Positions 1 to 8,396 of a stretch of DNA of 37,088 bases are shown one piece after another (position 1 is the first letter of the stretch; every line of letters starts with the position of its first letter). Both the position numbers and the translations under genes were made by a program. Origin of the DNA: Flavobacteriaceae bacterium (GTDB lineage Bacteria; Bacteroidota; Bacteroidia; Flavobacteriales; Flavobacteriaceae); the NCBI GenBank assembly GCA_013043825.1, contig JABDNM010000189.1, forward strand, positions 1-37,088, written 5' to 3'. Under the pieces are notes generated by a model. It searched no databases. It was not told where the DNA came from and worked only from the letters and a program-made list of their open reading frames with translations.

Positions 1-1671
1 GACGATATCTGTATTGCGATGATCGATCTGAACATGCATTCCATCACCGCCCATGATGGATTCATAAGGATAATGCCCCGATTGGTGCCATCGAACTCCT
101 TCATTATAGGTATGAGCACCTACCCAAACACCGTTGTCCTGCAAACCTCCATATACGTTGTAAGGTTTTGCATTATCAACGTTCACCGAATAGAATTGAC
201 CCACTGACGGTGTATTGCATTTTATCCAATGCTCTCCATCGTCGTAGGATATATTTACACCGCCATCGTTGCCATCGATCAGGTGTCCTGGCATTCGTGG
301 GTTGATCCACAGCGCATGATGATCTGCATGCACATTGTCTGCGCTAATGGAGGTAAAACTCTTGCCTCCATCTTTGGATTTTATGATAGGCACTCCGTAA
401 ATATAGATGCCGTTCTCATTGTTTGGATCCACATGGATCTTTCCGAAGTAATACCCATACGAATAATAAAGTCCATCCAAATAATCCTTATGTGTCTTTG
501 CCCAGGTTTTTCCACCATTGGTACTCTTGTACACCTCGGCTCCAATAACCGGGGTATCGAACAGCAAGGTGTTTGCATCTTCCAGGTACCGCGCCAGATC
601 GACGGGTTCTGCGCTTCCGCTTCGCACCATTTGTTTTACATTATCTGCCTGGTACTTCTCCTGAAATCGATTATTTCGCAGGAATGCTTCCAGCTTTTTA
701 TTATCCAAAGCCAGGAACTGTTCCTTGCTCATTACTTTAAAGTCGTCCTTGACCAGCACATCACGGTCTAGTTTTTTGTCTCCTTCTTTCCTACGGAATT
801 GACTGTCGTGAATAGCATAAACGGTATTCTCGTCCACCACGGCCAGGCCAATGCGCCCTACTCCATCCCCGGTGGGAAATCCACTGCCCTCAACCGAAAC
901 TTTGGTCCAGGTATTCCCGGCGTCAGTACTTCGATATATACCACTACTTGTTCCATTTCCACGGAAGTTCCATGCCTTTCGATCCTTGTCCCAAGCCGAT
1001 GCATAAACCACGTTGAAGTTATTGGGATCTGCATCCATTTCAACGATGCCTGTCTGGTCATTTACGAATAGGGTGCGATTCCAGCTGGCCCCTCCGTCGA
1101 GTGTTTTGTATACCCCGCGCTCATTATTTGCAGAATAGAGATGTCCCAATGAACTAACAAGCAGCTCGTTGGGATTATTGGGATTGATGATGATCTTACT
1201 AATATGATGTGAATCTTTAAGACCCATATTCTTCCAGTTCTTTCCACCATCTTCAGATCGTAGCAGTCCGATCCCGGCATAGGAAGACCGTGATGAATTA
1301 ACCTCTCCGGTTCCTACCCAAATGGTTCCATTTTTCCAATCCACGGCGAGGCTTCCCACATTTTGAGTCGGGCTATTATCCAGTACGGGTTCGAAACTCG
1401 TTCCGTTGTTCTTGGTATACCAGACGCCTCCACTGGCATATCCCACGTAAAATTCCACGGGATTCGCTGGATTCACGGCAAAATCCACCACCCGTCCACT
1501 CATTACAGTGGGTCCAATGTTCTTAAAAGGTAAATTTTTTACCAGGGAATTTGCCGCTAAAATGGCTTTTTGTTCAAGGGCCTGTTCTACTTGGGATACT
1601 GGAGTTGATGCTGGCTGAGCAAGAGCTCCTAAGCTTACGACGCTGAGGAACAATACGAATATATTCTTCAT
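1..1671 (-). CDS. Secreted BNR/sortilin-type beta-propeller protein (VPS10-like 'glycosyl hydrolase'), 3' end cut by window
   Basis: This reading frame runs from an ATG at 1671 to base 1 with no stop, so 557 codons are visible and the C-terminus lies outside. It is absent from the ORF track only because it is open at the edge. Residues 1-19 form a typical signal peptide (MKNIFVLFLSVVSLGALAQ). The body carries repeated BNR/Asp-box motifs such as RSEDGGKNW, KTLDGGASW, RSTDAGNTW, KSTNGGKTW and KSKDGGKSF, the hallmark of sialidase/sortilin-like propellers. Bacteroidota homologs are usually around 1,000 residues and are often labelled glycosyl hydrolase although no catalytic activity is established for most. 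The substrate cannot be read here. It is divergent from the aminopeptidase gene, with 120 bp between the starts and a TAATTTTG box upstream. A T9SS tail may exist beyond the edge. Confidence 0.85.
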   Translation of the reverse strand, partial: MKNIFVLFLSVVSLGALAQPASTPVSQVEQALEQKAILAANSLVKNLPFKNIGPTVMSGRVVDFAVNPANPVEFYVGYASGGVWYTKNNGTSFEPVLDNSPTQNVGSLAVDWKNGTIWVGTGEVNSSRSSYAGIGLLRSEDGGKNWKNMGLKDSHHISKIIINPNNPNELLVSSLGHLYSANNERGVYKTLDGGASWNRTLFVNDQTGIVEMDADPNNFNVVYASAWDKDRKAWNFRGNGTSSGIYRSTDAGNTWTKVSVEGSGFPTGDGVGRIGLAVVDENTVYAIHDSQFRRKEGDKKLDRDVLVKDDFKVMSKEQFLALDNKKLEAFLRNNRFQEKYQADNVKQMVRSGSAEPVDLARYLEDANTLLFDTPVIGAEVYKSTNGGKTWAKTHKDYLDGLYYSYGYYFGKIHVDPNNENGIYIYGVPIIKSKDGGKSFTSISADNVHADHHALWINPRMPGHLIDGNDGGVNISYDDGEHWIKCNTPSVGQFYSVNVDNAKPYNVYGGLQDNGVWVGAHTYNEGVRWHQSGHYPYESIMGGDGMHVQIDHRNTDIV

Positions 1672-1718
1672 TGGATGGTTTTTAAGAAGCGGAAAATTAC
1701 CGAAAGCCCAATTTACGG

Positions 1719-1726
1719 CAAAATTA
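1719..1726 (-). promoter_or_regulatory. Candidate -7 box for the BNR protein gene
   Basis: Read on the minus strand this is TAATTTTG, an exact match to the Bacteroidota -7 consensus TAnnTTTG, 48 bases upstream of the start at 1671. A TTG lies 24 bases upstream of the box, slightly beyond the usual 17-23 spacing, so the -33 element is uncertain. Confidence 0.35.
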
Positions 1727-1760
1727 TTTTGGGAAGTTTAACAGTAGCTTCAATTTTCAG

Positions 1761-1768
1761 TATTTTTG
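1761..1768 (+). promoter_or_regulatory. Candidate -7 box for the aminopeptidase gene
   Basis: TATTTTTG matches TAnnTTTG exactly and lies 23 bases before the ATG at 1792. It falls inside the ORF-track N-terminal extension, which argues that translation starts at 1792 and not at 1675. No clear -33 TTG at standard spacing is visible. Confidence 0.45.
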
Positions 1769-1791
1769 GGGAAATTCAGAAGCAGATCTCC

Positions 1792-3084
1792 ATGAAATAC
1801 CAACCCATAGACGCCCAATTATATGTGAAGAACCGCGCCAATTTTATGGCCCAAATGAAGTCAAAAAGTTTAGCGGTTTTCAATAGTAATGATATTTATC
1901 CCATTAGTGCAGACAGTACCATGCCTTTCGAACAGGCGCGCGACATTCTTTATTTGAGTGGGGTGGATCAAGAAGAAAGTATTTTGGTGCTCTTCCCCGA
2001 TGCTCCCGATCCCAAACACAAGGAGATCTTATTTGTTCGTGAAACCAATGAACATATTGCTGTCTGGGAAGGAGAGAAACTTACCAAAGAACGCGCAACC
2101 AAGGTCAGTGGTGTAAAGACCGTGCTTTGGCTCTCTGAATTCGACAAGGTGTTCTATGAGATCATGACCCAGGCAGATACTATTTATTTCAATACCAATG
2201 AACACTACAGGGCCAATGTCGATACCGAGACCCGGGAAGCCCGTTTTATCAAAACCACAAAAGAAAAATTCCCGGCACATAGTTGGGCCAAAAGCAATCC
2301 CATCCTGCAAAGATTGCGATCGGTAAAGAACCCTATTGAGATCGATTTGATGCAAACCGCTTGCACTATCACCGAAAAAGGATTTAGAAGGGTGCTGAGT
2401 TTCATTAAACCGGGGGTATGGGAATACGAGATCGAAGCAGAATTCCTTCATGAGTTCCTTCGGAATCGATCCAAGAAATTTGCCTATACTCCTATTATCG
2501 CAAGTGGTAATAACGCCAATGTCTTACACTATATTGAAAACAACCAGCAGGTGAAAGATGGTGACCTGATCCTGATGGACGTGGGCGCCGAGTATGCTAA
2601 TTACTCCAGCGATATGACACGTACCGTACCAGCCAATGGCCGTTTTACAGAGAGGCAACTTGCCGTTTACGAAGCGGTCAATCGAGTGAAAGACGAAGCC
2701 ACCAAACTTCTGGTTCCTGGTACGATGTGGAAGGAATACCACGTGGAAGTGGGCAAGATCATGACTTCCGAATTATTAGGTCTGGGGTTATTGGACAAGT
2801 CTGACGTACAAAATGAAGATCCGGAATGGCCCGCGTACAAGAAATATTTCATGCATGGCACTTCACATCATATTGGACTAGATACTCACGACTACGGCAT
2901 ACTTTGGGAACCCATGCAAGCAGGCAATGTCTTCACGGTTGAACCGGGAATTTATCTTCCTGATGAAAACTTTGGGATCCGACTGGAGGACGACGTGGTG
3001 ATACAGGAACGTGGTGAGCCTTTGAATCTTATGAAGAATATCCCCATTGAAGCCGATGAGATCGAGGATTTGATGAATTCCTAA
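1792..3084 (+). CDS. pepP: Xaa-Pro aminopeptidase (aminopeptidase P, M24B family)
   Basis: A 430-residue cytoplasmic metallopeptidase that removes an N-terminal residue preceding proline. An AMP_N-type N-terminal domain is followed by a pita-bread catalytic domain. The five expected di-metal ligands are visible: D263 and D274 (MDVGAEYANYSSDMTR), H359 (HGTSHHIGLDTHD), E384 (TVEPGIY) and E399 (GIRLEDDV). The ORF track starts at 1675, adding 39 residues with a hydrophobic stretch. I prefer the ATG at 1792 because the protein then begins MKYQPIDAQLY like its relatives and because an exact -7 box lies within the extension. Its stop codon overlaps the stop of the convergent carrier gene by four bases (3081-3084). 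Confidence 0.93.
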   Translation: MKYQPIDAQLYVKNRANFMAQMKSKSLAVFNSNDIYPISADSTMPFEQARDILYLSGVDQEESILVLFPDAPDPKHKEILFVRETNEHIAVWEGEKLTKERATKVSGVKTVLWLSEFDKVFYEIMTQADTIYFNTNEHYRANVDTETREARFIKTTKEKFPAHSWAKSNPILQRLRSVKNPIEIDLMQTACTITEKGFRRVLSFIKPGVWEYEIEAEFLHEFLRNRSKKFAYTPIIASGNNANVLHYIENNQQVKDGDLILMDVGAEYANYSSDMTRTVPANGRFTERQLAVYEAVNRVKDEATKLLVPGTMWKEYHVEVGKIMTSELLGLGLLDKSDVQNEDPEWPAYKKYFMHGTSHHIGLDTHDYGILWEPMQAGNVFTVEPGIYLPDENFGIRLEDDVVIQERGEPLNLMKNIPIEADEIEDLMNS

Positions 3085-4355
3085 TCTTTTTTTCTGAACG
3101 ACAGCACCACATTGGTTATTACAAATGTGATCAAGGCTGGTAGTATCCAGCCCATATTGTCATTGGCAAATGGCAGCCATCCCCTTATCCCCTGAAGTTG
3201 TTCCTGCGCAATGAGAAAACCCAGGAAATCGGGAATGCTGAAAAGAAAAGTCACAATCACCACCGTTCGAAAAACCCACTGGGAAGCAAGTTTTTTAGGC
3301 GTTACGTTTAGCAGGATCAAAACGATGGTAATAGGGTAAATGAACATAAGTGCCGGAAGTGCGATGTCGATGATGTAGTGGACATCCCATTGACCAACAG
3401 CCACTCCTAAAATACAACCCAGTACGGCAGTAATGATGTAAGCTAACTGCGAATCCTTAAGCAAACCCTTCACGAAGTCGGCGGTACCGGTAACGATTCC
3501 CACCGCGGTGGTAAAGCAAGCCAGGGTAACCAATACTCCCAGAAAGGCGGTTCCAATACTTCCAAGGGATCCTGTGGAAAGTATTTGGAGTAATTCGGTG
3601 CGATTGCTACTTGTAACCGTTCCACTATGTGAGGCCCCCAGGGCGATCAATCCACCATAGATCACGAATAATCCTATTCCTGCAATCAGCCCTGCCCGTC
3701 CTATCATTTTACGCTTTTCGGGAGCATCGAACTTGCCTTGTAAATTAAATGATATGATGATCACCCCACCCACTACTACTCCACCAATGGCATCGAAGGT
3801 TTGATAACCTTCCAGTATTCCTGCTGTGAACGAGTTGGTAAATAAAGACTGTTTCATGGGTTCCAATTCAGAAAAAAGTCCAATCAGTACGACAGCTACC
3901 AACAGCAAAATGATCAATGGAGTAAGAAACTTACCAATGATGCTAATGATCTTAGTTCGATTCAGCACGAAGATCAACACTACGGCAAAGTATAGGGTAC
4001 TCAAAGTGAGCGATGACATTTCGAAATATGGTTGAATGGCCATCTCATAGGTAACCGACGCTGTCCTGGGTGAGGGGAGTGAAATAGAGATCGCGTAAAC
4101 ACAAATGGAATAGAAAATCGCAAACCCGGGTGTAACCTTATTGGCGAAGTCCAGCATGGTTCCCTGCAATCGCGCATGACCATAGATTGCAAGAATAGGA
4201 ATTAAAACAGCGGACACTGCAAATCCCAGGGTGACCCACAACCATGATTCGCCGGCATTGTATCCCAAAAAAGGAGGAAGGATCAAGTTTCCGGCACCAA
4301 AAAAAAGTGAAAACAGGGCGAATGCCGTAACTACGGTTTGCTTGCCTTGGGTCAT
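3081..4355 (-). CDS. brnQ: Branched-chain amino acid transport system II carrier protein (BrnQ/LIV-II family)
   Basis: A 424-residue, strongly hydrophobic inner-membrane protein with about 12 predicted helices. It opens with MTQGKQTVVTAFALFSLFFGAGNLILPP, in which FFGAGNLIxPP is the family signature of BrnQ-type Na+ or H+ coupled importers of leucine, isoleucine and valine. The ORF track starts 20 residues earlier, at 4415, but that extension is not membrane-like and would overlap the divergent hydrolase gene, so the ATG at 4355 is chosen. The gene is convergent with pepP, with overlapping stops, and divergent from the hydrolase, with 32 bp between starts. Substrate range beyond branched-chain amino acids cannot be judged. 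Confidence 0.92.
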   Translation of the reverse strand: MTQGKQTVVTAFALFSLFFGAGNLILPPFLGYNAGESWLWVTLGFAVSAVLIPILAIYGHARLQGTMLDFANKVTPGFAIFYSICVYAISISLPSPRTASVTYEMAIQPYFEMSSLTLSTLYFAVVLIFVLNRTKIISIIGKFLTPLIILLLVAVVLIGLFSELEPMKQSLFTNSFTAGILEGYQTFDAIGGVVVGGVIIISFNLQGKFDAPEKRKMIGRAGLIAGIGLFVIYGGLIALGASHSGTVTSSNRTELLQILSTGSLGSIGTAFLGVLVTLACFTTAVGIVTGTADFVKGLLKDSQLAYIITAVLGCILGVAVGQWDVHYIIDIALPALMFIYPITIVLILLNVTPKKLASQWVFRTVVIVTFLFSIPDFLGFLIAQEQLQGIRGWLPFANDNMGWILPALITFVITNVVLSFRKKD

Positions 4356-4387
4356 TAACAGATATTTGTATAGCCGAATATAGAAAA

Positions 4388-5158
4388 ATGATTCATCACT
4401 ACCACGGAGTTCCAATCTTTTACCGCTGCCTGGGTACAGGACCCACCCTTGTGCTACTGCACGGCTTCCTGGAATCGAATGCTATTTGGGATGCGTTGTT
4501 ACCGGAACTTGTTGTCGCACATCAAGTAGTGCTCATCGATCTCCCCGGTCATGGCAAAAGTGGAATTATTGATACGGTGCATAGTATGGAGCAAATGGCA
4601 ACGATAGTCAAGGAAGTACTGGATGCCGAAGAAATTCGCGGAGTCACGCTTGTGGGGCATTCGATGGGAGGTTATGTCGCACTTGCATTCCTCGAGCAAT
4701 ATCCCCATTACGTGAATTCGTTTGTATTGATGAACTCTACAACAAGAGCAGATTCGCCAGAACGGAAGATAAACAGGCAGCGGGCACTGGACTTGGTCGC
4801 ACAAAATAAGCAGTCGTTCGTTCAATTGACTATTCCGGCACTCTTCAGCAAAGAAAACTTAAATTATTTTCGGGATGATATCAAATCCCTTGTCTCGATC
4901 GCGGCTGCATTTTCTTCAGAAGGGATTCGGGCGGCTATATCTGGTATGGCGCAGCGCACAGACCGCACCAGGATTTTGAAAAACTACGAAGGACCAAAAT
5001 TTATCATCGCAGCCAAAGACGATCCTGTGGTGCCATGGGACGAGTCGCAGGCAATTGCTTCAGAGACTAATTCAAAATTATTCGAGCTCGATGGAGGACA
5101 TATGAGTTGGTTGGAACAAAAGGCTGAAGTTGTTAAAATATTGCACTTTATCGAATAA
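4388..5158 (+). CDS. Alpha/beta-fold hydrolase
   Basis: A 256-residue soluble alpha/beta hydrolase. The oxyanion-hole strand LVLLHGFLES appears near residue 20. The nucleophile elbow is GHSMGG (S92), the acid is D211 or D212 in AKDDPVVPWD, and the base is H238 in DGGHMSW, giving a complete catalytic triad. There is no signal peptide, so it is expected in the cytoplasm. Length and motifs resemble the esterase/MenH-like group, but no men genes are adjacent, so the substrate is open. Its start lies 32 bp from the divergent brnQ start, so the two promoters must share or overlap this very short region. Confidence 0.88.
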   Translation: MIHHYHGVPIFYRCLGTGPTLVLLHGFLESNAIWDALLPELVVAHQVVLIDLPGHGKSGIIDTVHSMEQMATIVKEVLDAEEIRGVTLVGHSMGGYVALAFLEQYPHYVNSFVLMNSTTRADSPERKINRQRALDLVAQNKQSFVQLTIPALFSKENLNYFRDDIKSLVSIAAAFSSEGIRAAISGMAQRTDRTRILKNYEGPKFIIAAKDDPVVPWDESQAIASETNSKLFELDGGHMSWLEQKAEVVKILHFIE

Positions 5159-5221
5159 ATATACATTTAATCGATTTTATTTAAAAAAAATTCTATATTA
5201 GAGCACCAAATCATTTTAACC

Positions 5222-5476
5222 ATGAAAGCCACTACCCCAAATCAGTCGTTTTCCTTTTCAGGTATCGTTTGCAGTACGTTAGGCCATGACTATGTTATTA
5301 GCCGTAAGATCACCAATCACATCAATGAGTACAAATGTACCAATTGCGGTAAGGAGGTCACCGATAATTTCGCCGGTCATCTGGAGAATCTAACGTCAAA
5401 AACCAAACAAATCAACACCTCACTAGCGATGTTTTTCGAGAAAAAGATGAGGCGTAAATATGCTAAGGTAGTATGA
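5222..5476 (+). CDS. Small Cys/His protein, putative zinc ribbon (tandem copy 1)
   Basis: An 84-residue protein of unknown function. The core reads VCSTLGHDY, then about 20 residues later EYKCTNCGKEV, giving one Cys, one His and a CxxC pair that could form a C-H-C-C zinc site. The pattern resembles small DUF1660-like Cys/His proteins (C-x3-GH-x(n)-C-x2-C), although I cannot confirm family membership. A basic helical tail follows (FFEKKMRRKYAKVV). It overlaps the next gene by four bases (ATGA), indicating translational coupling with its shorter paralog. There is no signal peptide or membrane segment. A TATATTAG box upstream differs from the -7 consensus at one position. Confidence 0.72.
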   Translation: MKATTPNQSFSFSGIVCSTLGHDYVISRKITNHINEYKCTNCGKEVTDNFAGHLENLTSKTKQINTSLAMFFEKKMRRKYAKVV

Positions 5477-5676
5477 GAAAATTACTTTGTAAGATCAAAG
5501 GACATCAATTTGAATCTATTAAGAGGTATTCAACCCAGGTAAAAGAGTATCAATGCAGCTGTTGCAAACAGAAGTATACCGAAGACGGTTACGGACAAAT
5601 TGTACGATTAACAAAATACTGGGAAACCAACAACTTACTTTTCGAACAGCATTTCAGCAATCGAACAGCCATTTAG
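5473..5676 (+). CDS. Small Cys/His protein, putative zinc ribbon (tandem copy 2)
   Basis: A 67-residue paralog of the preceding protein. MRKLLCKIKGHQFES is followed by KEYQCSCCKQKY, which aligns with the upstream copy at the single Cys, the GH pair, the EY-x-C-x-x-C segment and the following Lys. The function is unknown; nucleic-acid or protein binding through a zinc site is a guess. It starts within the stop region of copy 1 (ATGA overlap). Its TAG stop ends at 5676, immediately before the stop codon of the convergent thiL, so no base separates the two genes. Confidence 0.7.
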   Translation: MRKLLCKIKGHQFESIKRYSTQVKEYQCSCCKQKYTEDGYGQIVRLTKYWETNNLLFEQHFSNRTAI

Positions 5677-6729
5677 TTATTCAATCTTCAATGAATTCCA
5701 TCCACGTGCGATCAAGGGAATCTTTGTATTAGCTCGTGTTATAAGATGCATTCCTTCCTTTTCGAGGGTCATATGGCCTATAACCGTAAAATTAGGATTG
5801 GCCTTTATCTTAGGGAAATCTTCGTTCCCAATCGTAAAAAGTAATTCATAATCCTCTCCTCCGCTCAAGGCGATGGTGGTACTATCCAGTTGGAATTCTT
5901 CACAGGTAGCGATCACCTGGGGATCCAGCGGAATTTTCTCTTCATACAAATTACAGCCCACCTTAGACTGCTTACAAAGATGAATTATCTCTGAAGATAA
6001 TCCGTCACTAATATCGATCATGGAAGTAGGAATCACCTCCAGATCCTGTAGTAATTTTGGAATGTCTTTGCGGGCTTCTGGTTTTAATTGACGCTCTACC
6101 AAATAGGTATATTGGTCCAGCTCTGGCTGCGCATTTGGGTTTGCCTCAAATACTTGTTTCTCCCGTTCCAGCACTTGCAATCCAAGATATGCGGCCCCCA
6201 AATCGCCTGTTACCACTAACAAATCATTCGCCTTTGCACCGTTTCTGTATACCACTTTATCATTCTCTACTTCCCCAAGTGCCGTAATACTTATTACCAT
6301 TCCGGAAGTGGATGAGGTGGTGTCCCCACCAATTACATCCACCTGGTACAATGCAGCTGCTGTCTTTATTCCCGCATATAGTTCTTCTAACGCCTCCACC
6401 GGAAATCGATTGGAAACGGCCAGGGAGACTGTTATATGAGTGGCTTCCGCGTTCATCGCATACACATCACTTAGATTAACCATAACTGCCTTATAACCCA
6501 AATGTTTGAGCGGCATATAACTGAGGTCGAAATGCACCCCTTCAACCAACAGATCGGTGGTGATTACTTTCACTTTTTTCTCATCCTGCGCAAGCACAGC
6601 TGCATCATCTCCAATTCCTTTAAGCGTACTTTCATGTGTAAGCTTGATATCCCTGGTAAGATGGTCGATCAATCCAAACTCACCTAGTTCTGAAATACTT
6701 GTTTTTGAAGGGTTTTTGTCGTCAAACAT
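5677..6729 (-). CDS. thiL: Thiamine-monophosphate kinase
   Basis: A 350-residue enzyme that phosphorylates thiamine monophosphate to thiamine pyrophosphate using ATP in the cytoplasm, the last step of cofactor synthesis. Family motifs are in order: an SELGEFGLIDHL opening, GIGDDAAVL (magnesium and nucleotide binding), DLLVEGVHFDL, VIGGDTTSS, ISDGLSSEI and LSGGEDYELLF near the C-terminus. It belongs to the PurM/AIR-synthase fold. Length fits the family. The start at 6729 is supported by an exact TATTTTTG box 18 bases upstream. No other thiamine genes are adjacent. Confidence 0.95.
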   Translation of the reverse strand: MFDDKNPSKTSISELGEFGLIDHLTRDIKLTHESTLKGIGDDAAVLAQDEKKVKVITTDLLVEGVHFDLSYMPLKHLGYKAVMVNLSDVYAMNAEATHITVSLAVSNRFPVEALEELYAGIKTAAALYQVDVIGGDTTSSTSGMVISITALGEVENDKVVYRNGAKANDLLVVTGDLGAAYLGLQVLEREKQVFEANPNAQPELDQYTYLVERQLKPEARKDIPKLLQDLEVIPTSMIDISDGLSSEIIHLCKQSKVGCNLYEEKIPLDPQVIATCEEFQLDSTTIALSGGEDYELLFTIGNEDFPKIKANPNFTVIGHMTLEKEGMHLITRANTKIPLIARGWNSLKIE

Positions 6730-6747
6730 GCGTAAAAGTTAGGAATG

Positions 6748-6755
6748 CAAAAATA
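6748..6755 (-). promoter_or_regulatory. Candidate -7 box for thiL
   Basis: On the minus strand this reads TATTTTTG, exactly TAnnTTTG, 18 bases upstream of the thiL start. No convincing TTG -33 element is visible at the standard distance. Confidence 0.42.
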
Positions 6756-6895
6756 AGGTACTTAATCCTATTAATTTATGATTTTGTGATTTTCCTCATT
6801 GTCTATCAACCCCATATTTCATAAAATTCGAGGTCTAATTCTCATAATCTCCTAATAATATGACACTATTAACATATAAGCTCCTTGAATTTTGT

Positions 6896-6903
6896 TAGTT
6901 TTG
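6896..6903 (+). promoter_or_regulatory. Candidate -7 box for the choice-of-anchor B gene array
   Basis: TAGTTTTG matches TAnnTTTG exactly and lies 23 bases before the ATG at 6927. It would drive the first paralog and possibly the following genes. It lies inside the ORF-track extension starting at 6885, which supports the downstream start. The -33 element is weak (TTA at about 6869). Confidence 0.45.
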
Positions 6904-6926
6904 ATGGCATTTTTAAGAAAATTTCA

Positions 6927-8363
6927 ATGAAAGTAAATTTACTTTTAACCACGCTCGTTTTTGCCTGTTCCGTGAGCTTTGCTCAGACCCCATGCGTCAA
7001 TGGTTTCGCCGACGGATATCCGTGCGAGGGTTTTGATCTTCAGTCGTTTATTCCATGGACCACATTCAGCACAGACAATGCGAATGATTCCTGGGGATGG
7101 ACCGATCCGCAAGACGGAAAAGAGTATGCTTTGGTTGGTCTTGAAAATGGAGTTGCATTCGTAGATATTTCCGATCCCGTAAACCCAGCTTATTTGGGAA
7201 AATTACCCACACATACCAATCCTAGTTTATGGAGGGATCTTAAAACATACAACAACTACGTATTTGTGGTTAGTGAGGCTTCTGGTCATGGCATGCAGGT
7301 GTTCGACCTAACACGCCTTCGTGATGTAACCAATCCTCCGGAAACCTTTACTGAAGACGCACATTATAATGGCTTCGGAAGTGCTCACAATATAGTGATC
7401 AATGAAAGCCAGGGGTATGCCTATGGTGTAGGGACGTCAACCTTCAACGGTGGACCTCATTTTGTGGATATCTCAGATCCCTTGAATCCAACAGCGGCCG
7501 GCGGCTATAATTCGGAAGGTTACAGCCATGATGGGCAAGTGGTTACTTACAGCGGACCTGATTCTGATTACACAGGAAGAGAAATTTACCTTGGTAGTAA
7601 TACCGATAAAGTCGTGATCGCCGATATTACCGACAAATCAAATCCTCAGACCATCTCAACCATTCAGTATTCCAACATAGCCTATACGCATCAGGGCTGG
7701 CTCACCGAAGACCAGGCGTTTTTTCTTCTTGGGGACGAGATCGATGAGTTGAATTTTGGGTTTAATACTCGCACCGTGGTTTTTGATGTAAGTGACCTGG
7801 ATAATCCAGCCTTCGACTTCGAATATTTTGGCCCTACTCCTGCCACAGATCATAATGGCTATGTTAAAGGAGATGAATTTTACCTGGCCAATTACAAAGC
7901 CGGACTTCGCGTAGTCGACATTTCCGATATTGGCAATGGTAATTTCACCGAAACGGGTTATTTCGACGTATTCCCAAACGGAGACACCGCTGGCTACGAT
8001 GGCGCTTGGAATGTGTATCCTTATTTTCCGAGTGGTAATATTTTGATCACCTCACTTACTTTCGGGGATCCCAATTATGTTGGTGGCATGTATATCGTAC
8101 GTTCATCATTATTGAATAATAATGATCTAGAAGCCGATAACGCCTTCAGAATTTATCCAAATCCTGCGACAGATCGTTTGAACATTGAGTCCGCGCAAGC
8201 TGCAGTAAACCATGTTATGATTGCAGATGTCACCGGGAAGGTCGTTTTCGAGAAATCGGATATTAATTCAAAAATCGAACAAATCAAGATTGAAAATTTT
8301 TCAGAAGGAATCTACTTCGTCAATATCAATAAATCGCTCACGAAAAAGATCATTAAAAGATAG
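6927..8363 (+). CDS. Choice-of-anchor B (LVIVD-repeat) protein with T9SS type A sorting domain, paralog 1 (short form)
   Basis: A 478-residue secreted protein. Residues 1-19 are a signal peptide ending SVSFAQ, so the start is the ATG at 6927 and not 6885. The main domain has LVIVD-like propeller units (AFVDISDPVNP, VFDLTRL, HFVDISDPLNP, VIADITDKSNP, VVDISDI), as in choice-of-anchor B family proteins. Its molecular function is not established. His-containing motifs shared with the three paralogs are PTHT, GHGMQ, EDAH, AHN, SHDGQ, YTHQGW and TDHNGY. The last ~75 residues form a T9SS type A tail (IYPNP, GIYFVNI, KKIIKR), so export through the outer membrane with surface anchoring or release is expected. 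It is followed 33 bp later by paralog 2. Confidence 0.88.
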   Translation: MKVNLLLTTLVFACSVSFAQTPCVNGFADGYPCEGFDLQSFIPWTTFSTDNANDSWGWTDPQDGKEYALVGLENGVAFVDISDPVNPAYLGKLPTHTNPSLWRDLKTYNNYVFVVSEASGHGMQVFDLTRLRDVTNPPETFTEDAHYNGFGSAHNIVINESQGYAYGVGTSTFNGGPHFVDISDPLNPTAAGGYNSEGYSHDGQVVTYSGPDSDYTGREIYLGSNTDKVVIADITDKSNPQTISTIQYSNIAYTHQGWLTEDQAFFLLGDEIDELNFGFNTRTVVFDVSDLDNPAFDFEYFGPTPATDHNGYVKGDEFYLANYKAGLRVVDISDIGNGNFTETGYFDVFPNGDTAGYDGAWNVYPYFPSGNILITSLTFGDPNYVGGMYIVRSSLLNNNDLEADNAFRIYPNPATDRLNIESAQAAVNHVMIADVTGKVVFEKSDINSKIEQIKIENFSEGIYFVNINKSLTKKIIKR

Positions 8364-8396
8364 TAACCCAAATTCTACCAACTTAGAACCAACTTC

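Noticed and set aside
229-771. 180-aa plus-strand ORF and other ORFs over 1-1300
   Set aside because: These are shadows of the minus-strand BNR protein, whose frame is open to the window edge and rich in Asp-box motifs.
1675-1791. N-terminal membrane-anchor extension of the aminopeptidase
   Set aside because: The hydrophobic stretch (GKIILGSLTVASIFSIFG) coincides with the divergent promoter region and contains an exact -7 box; homologs begin at the later Met.
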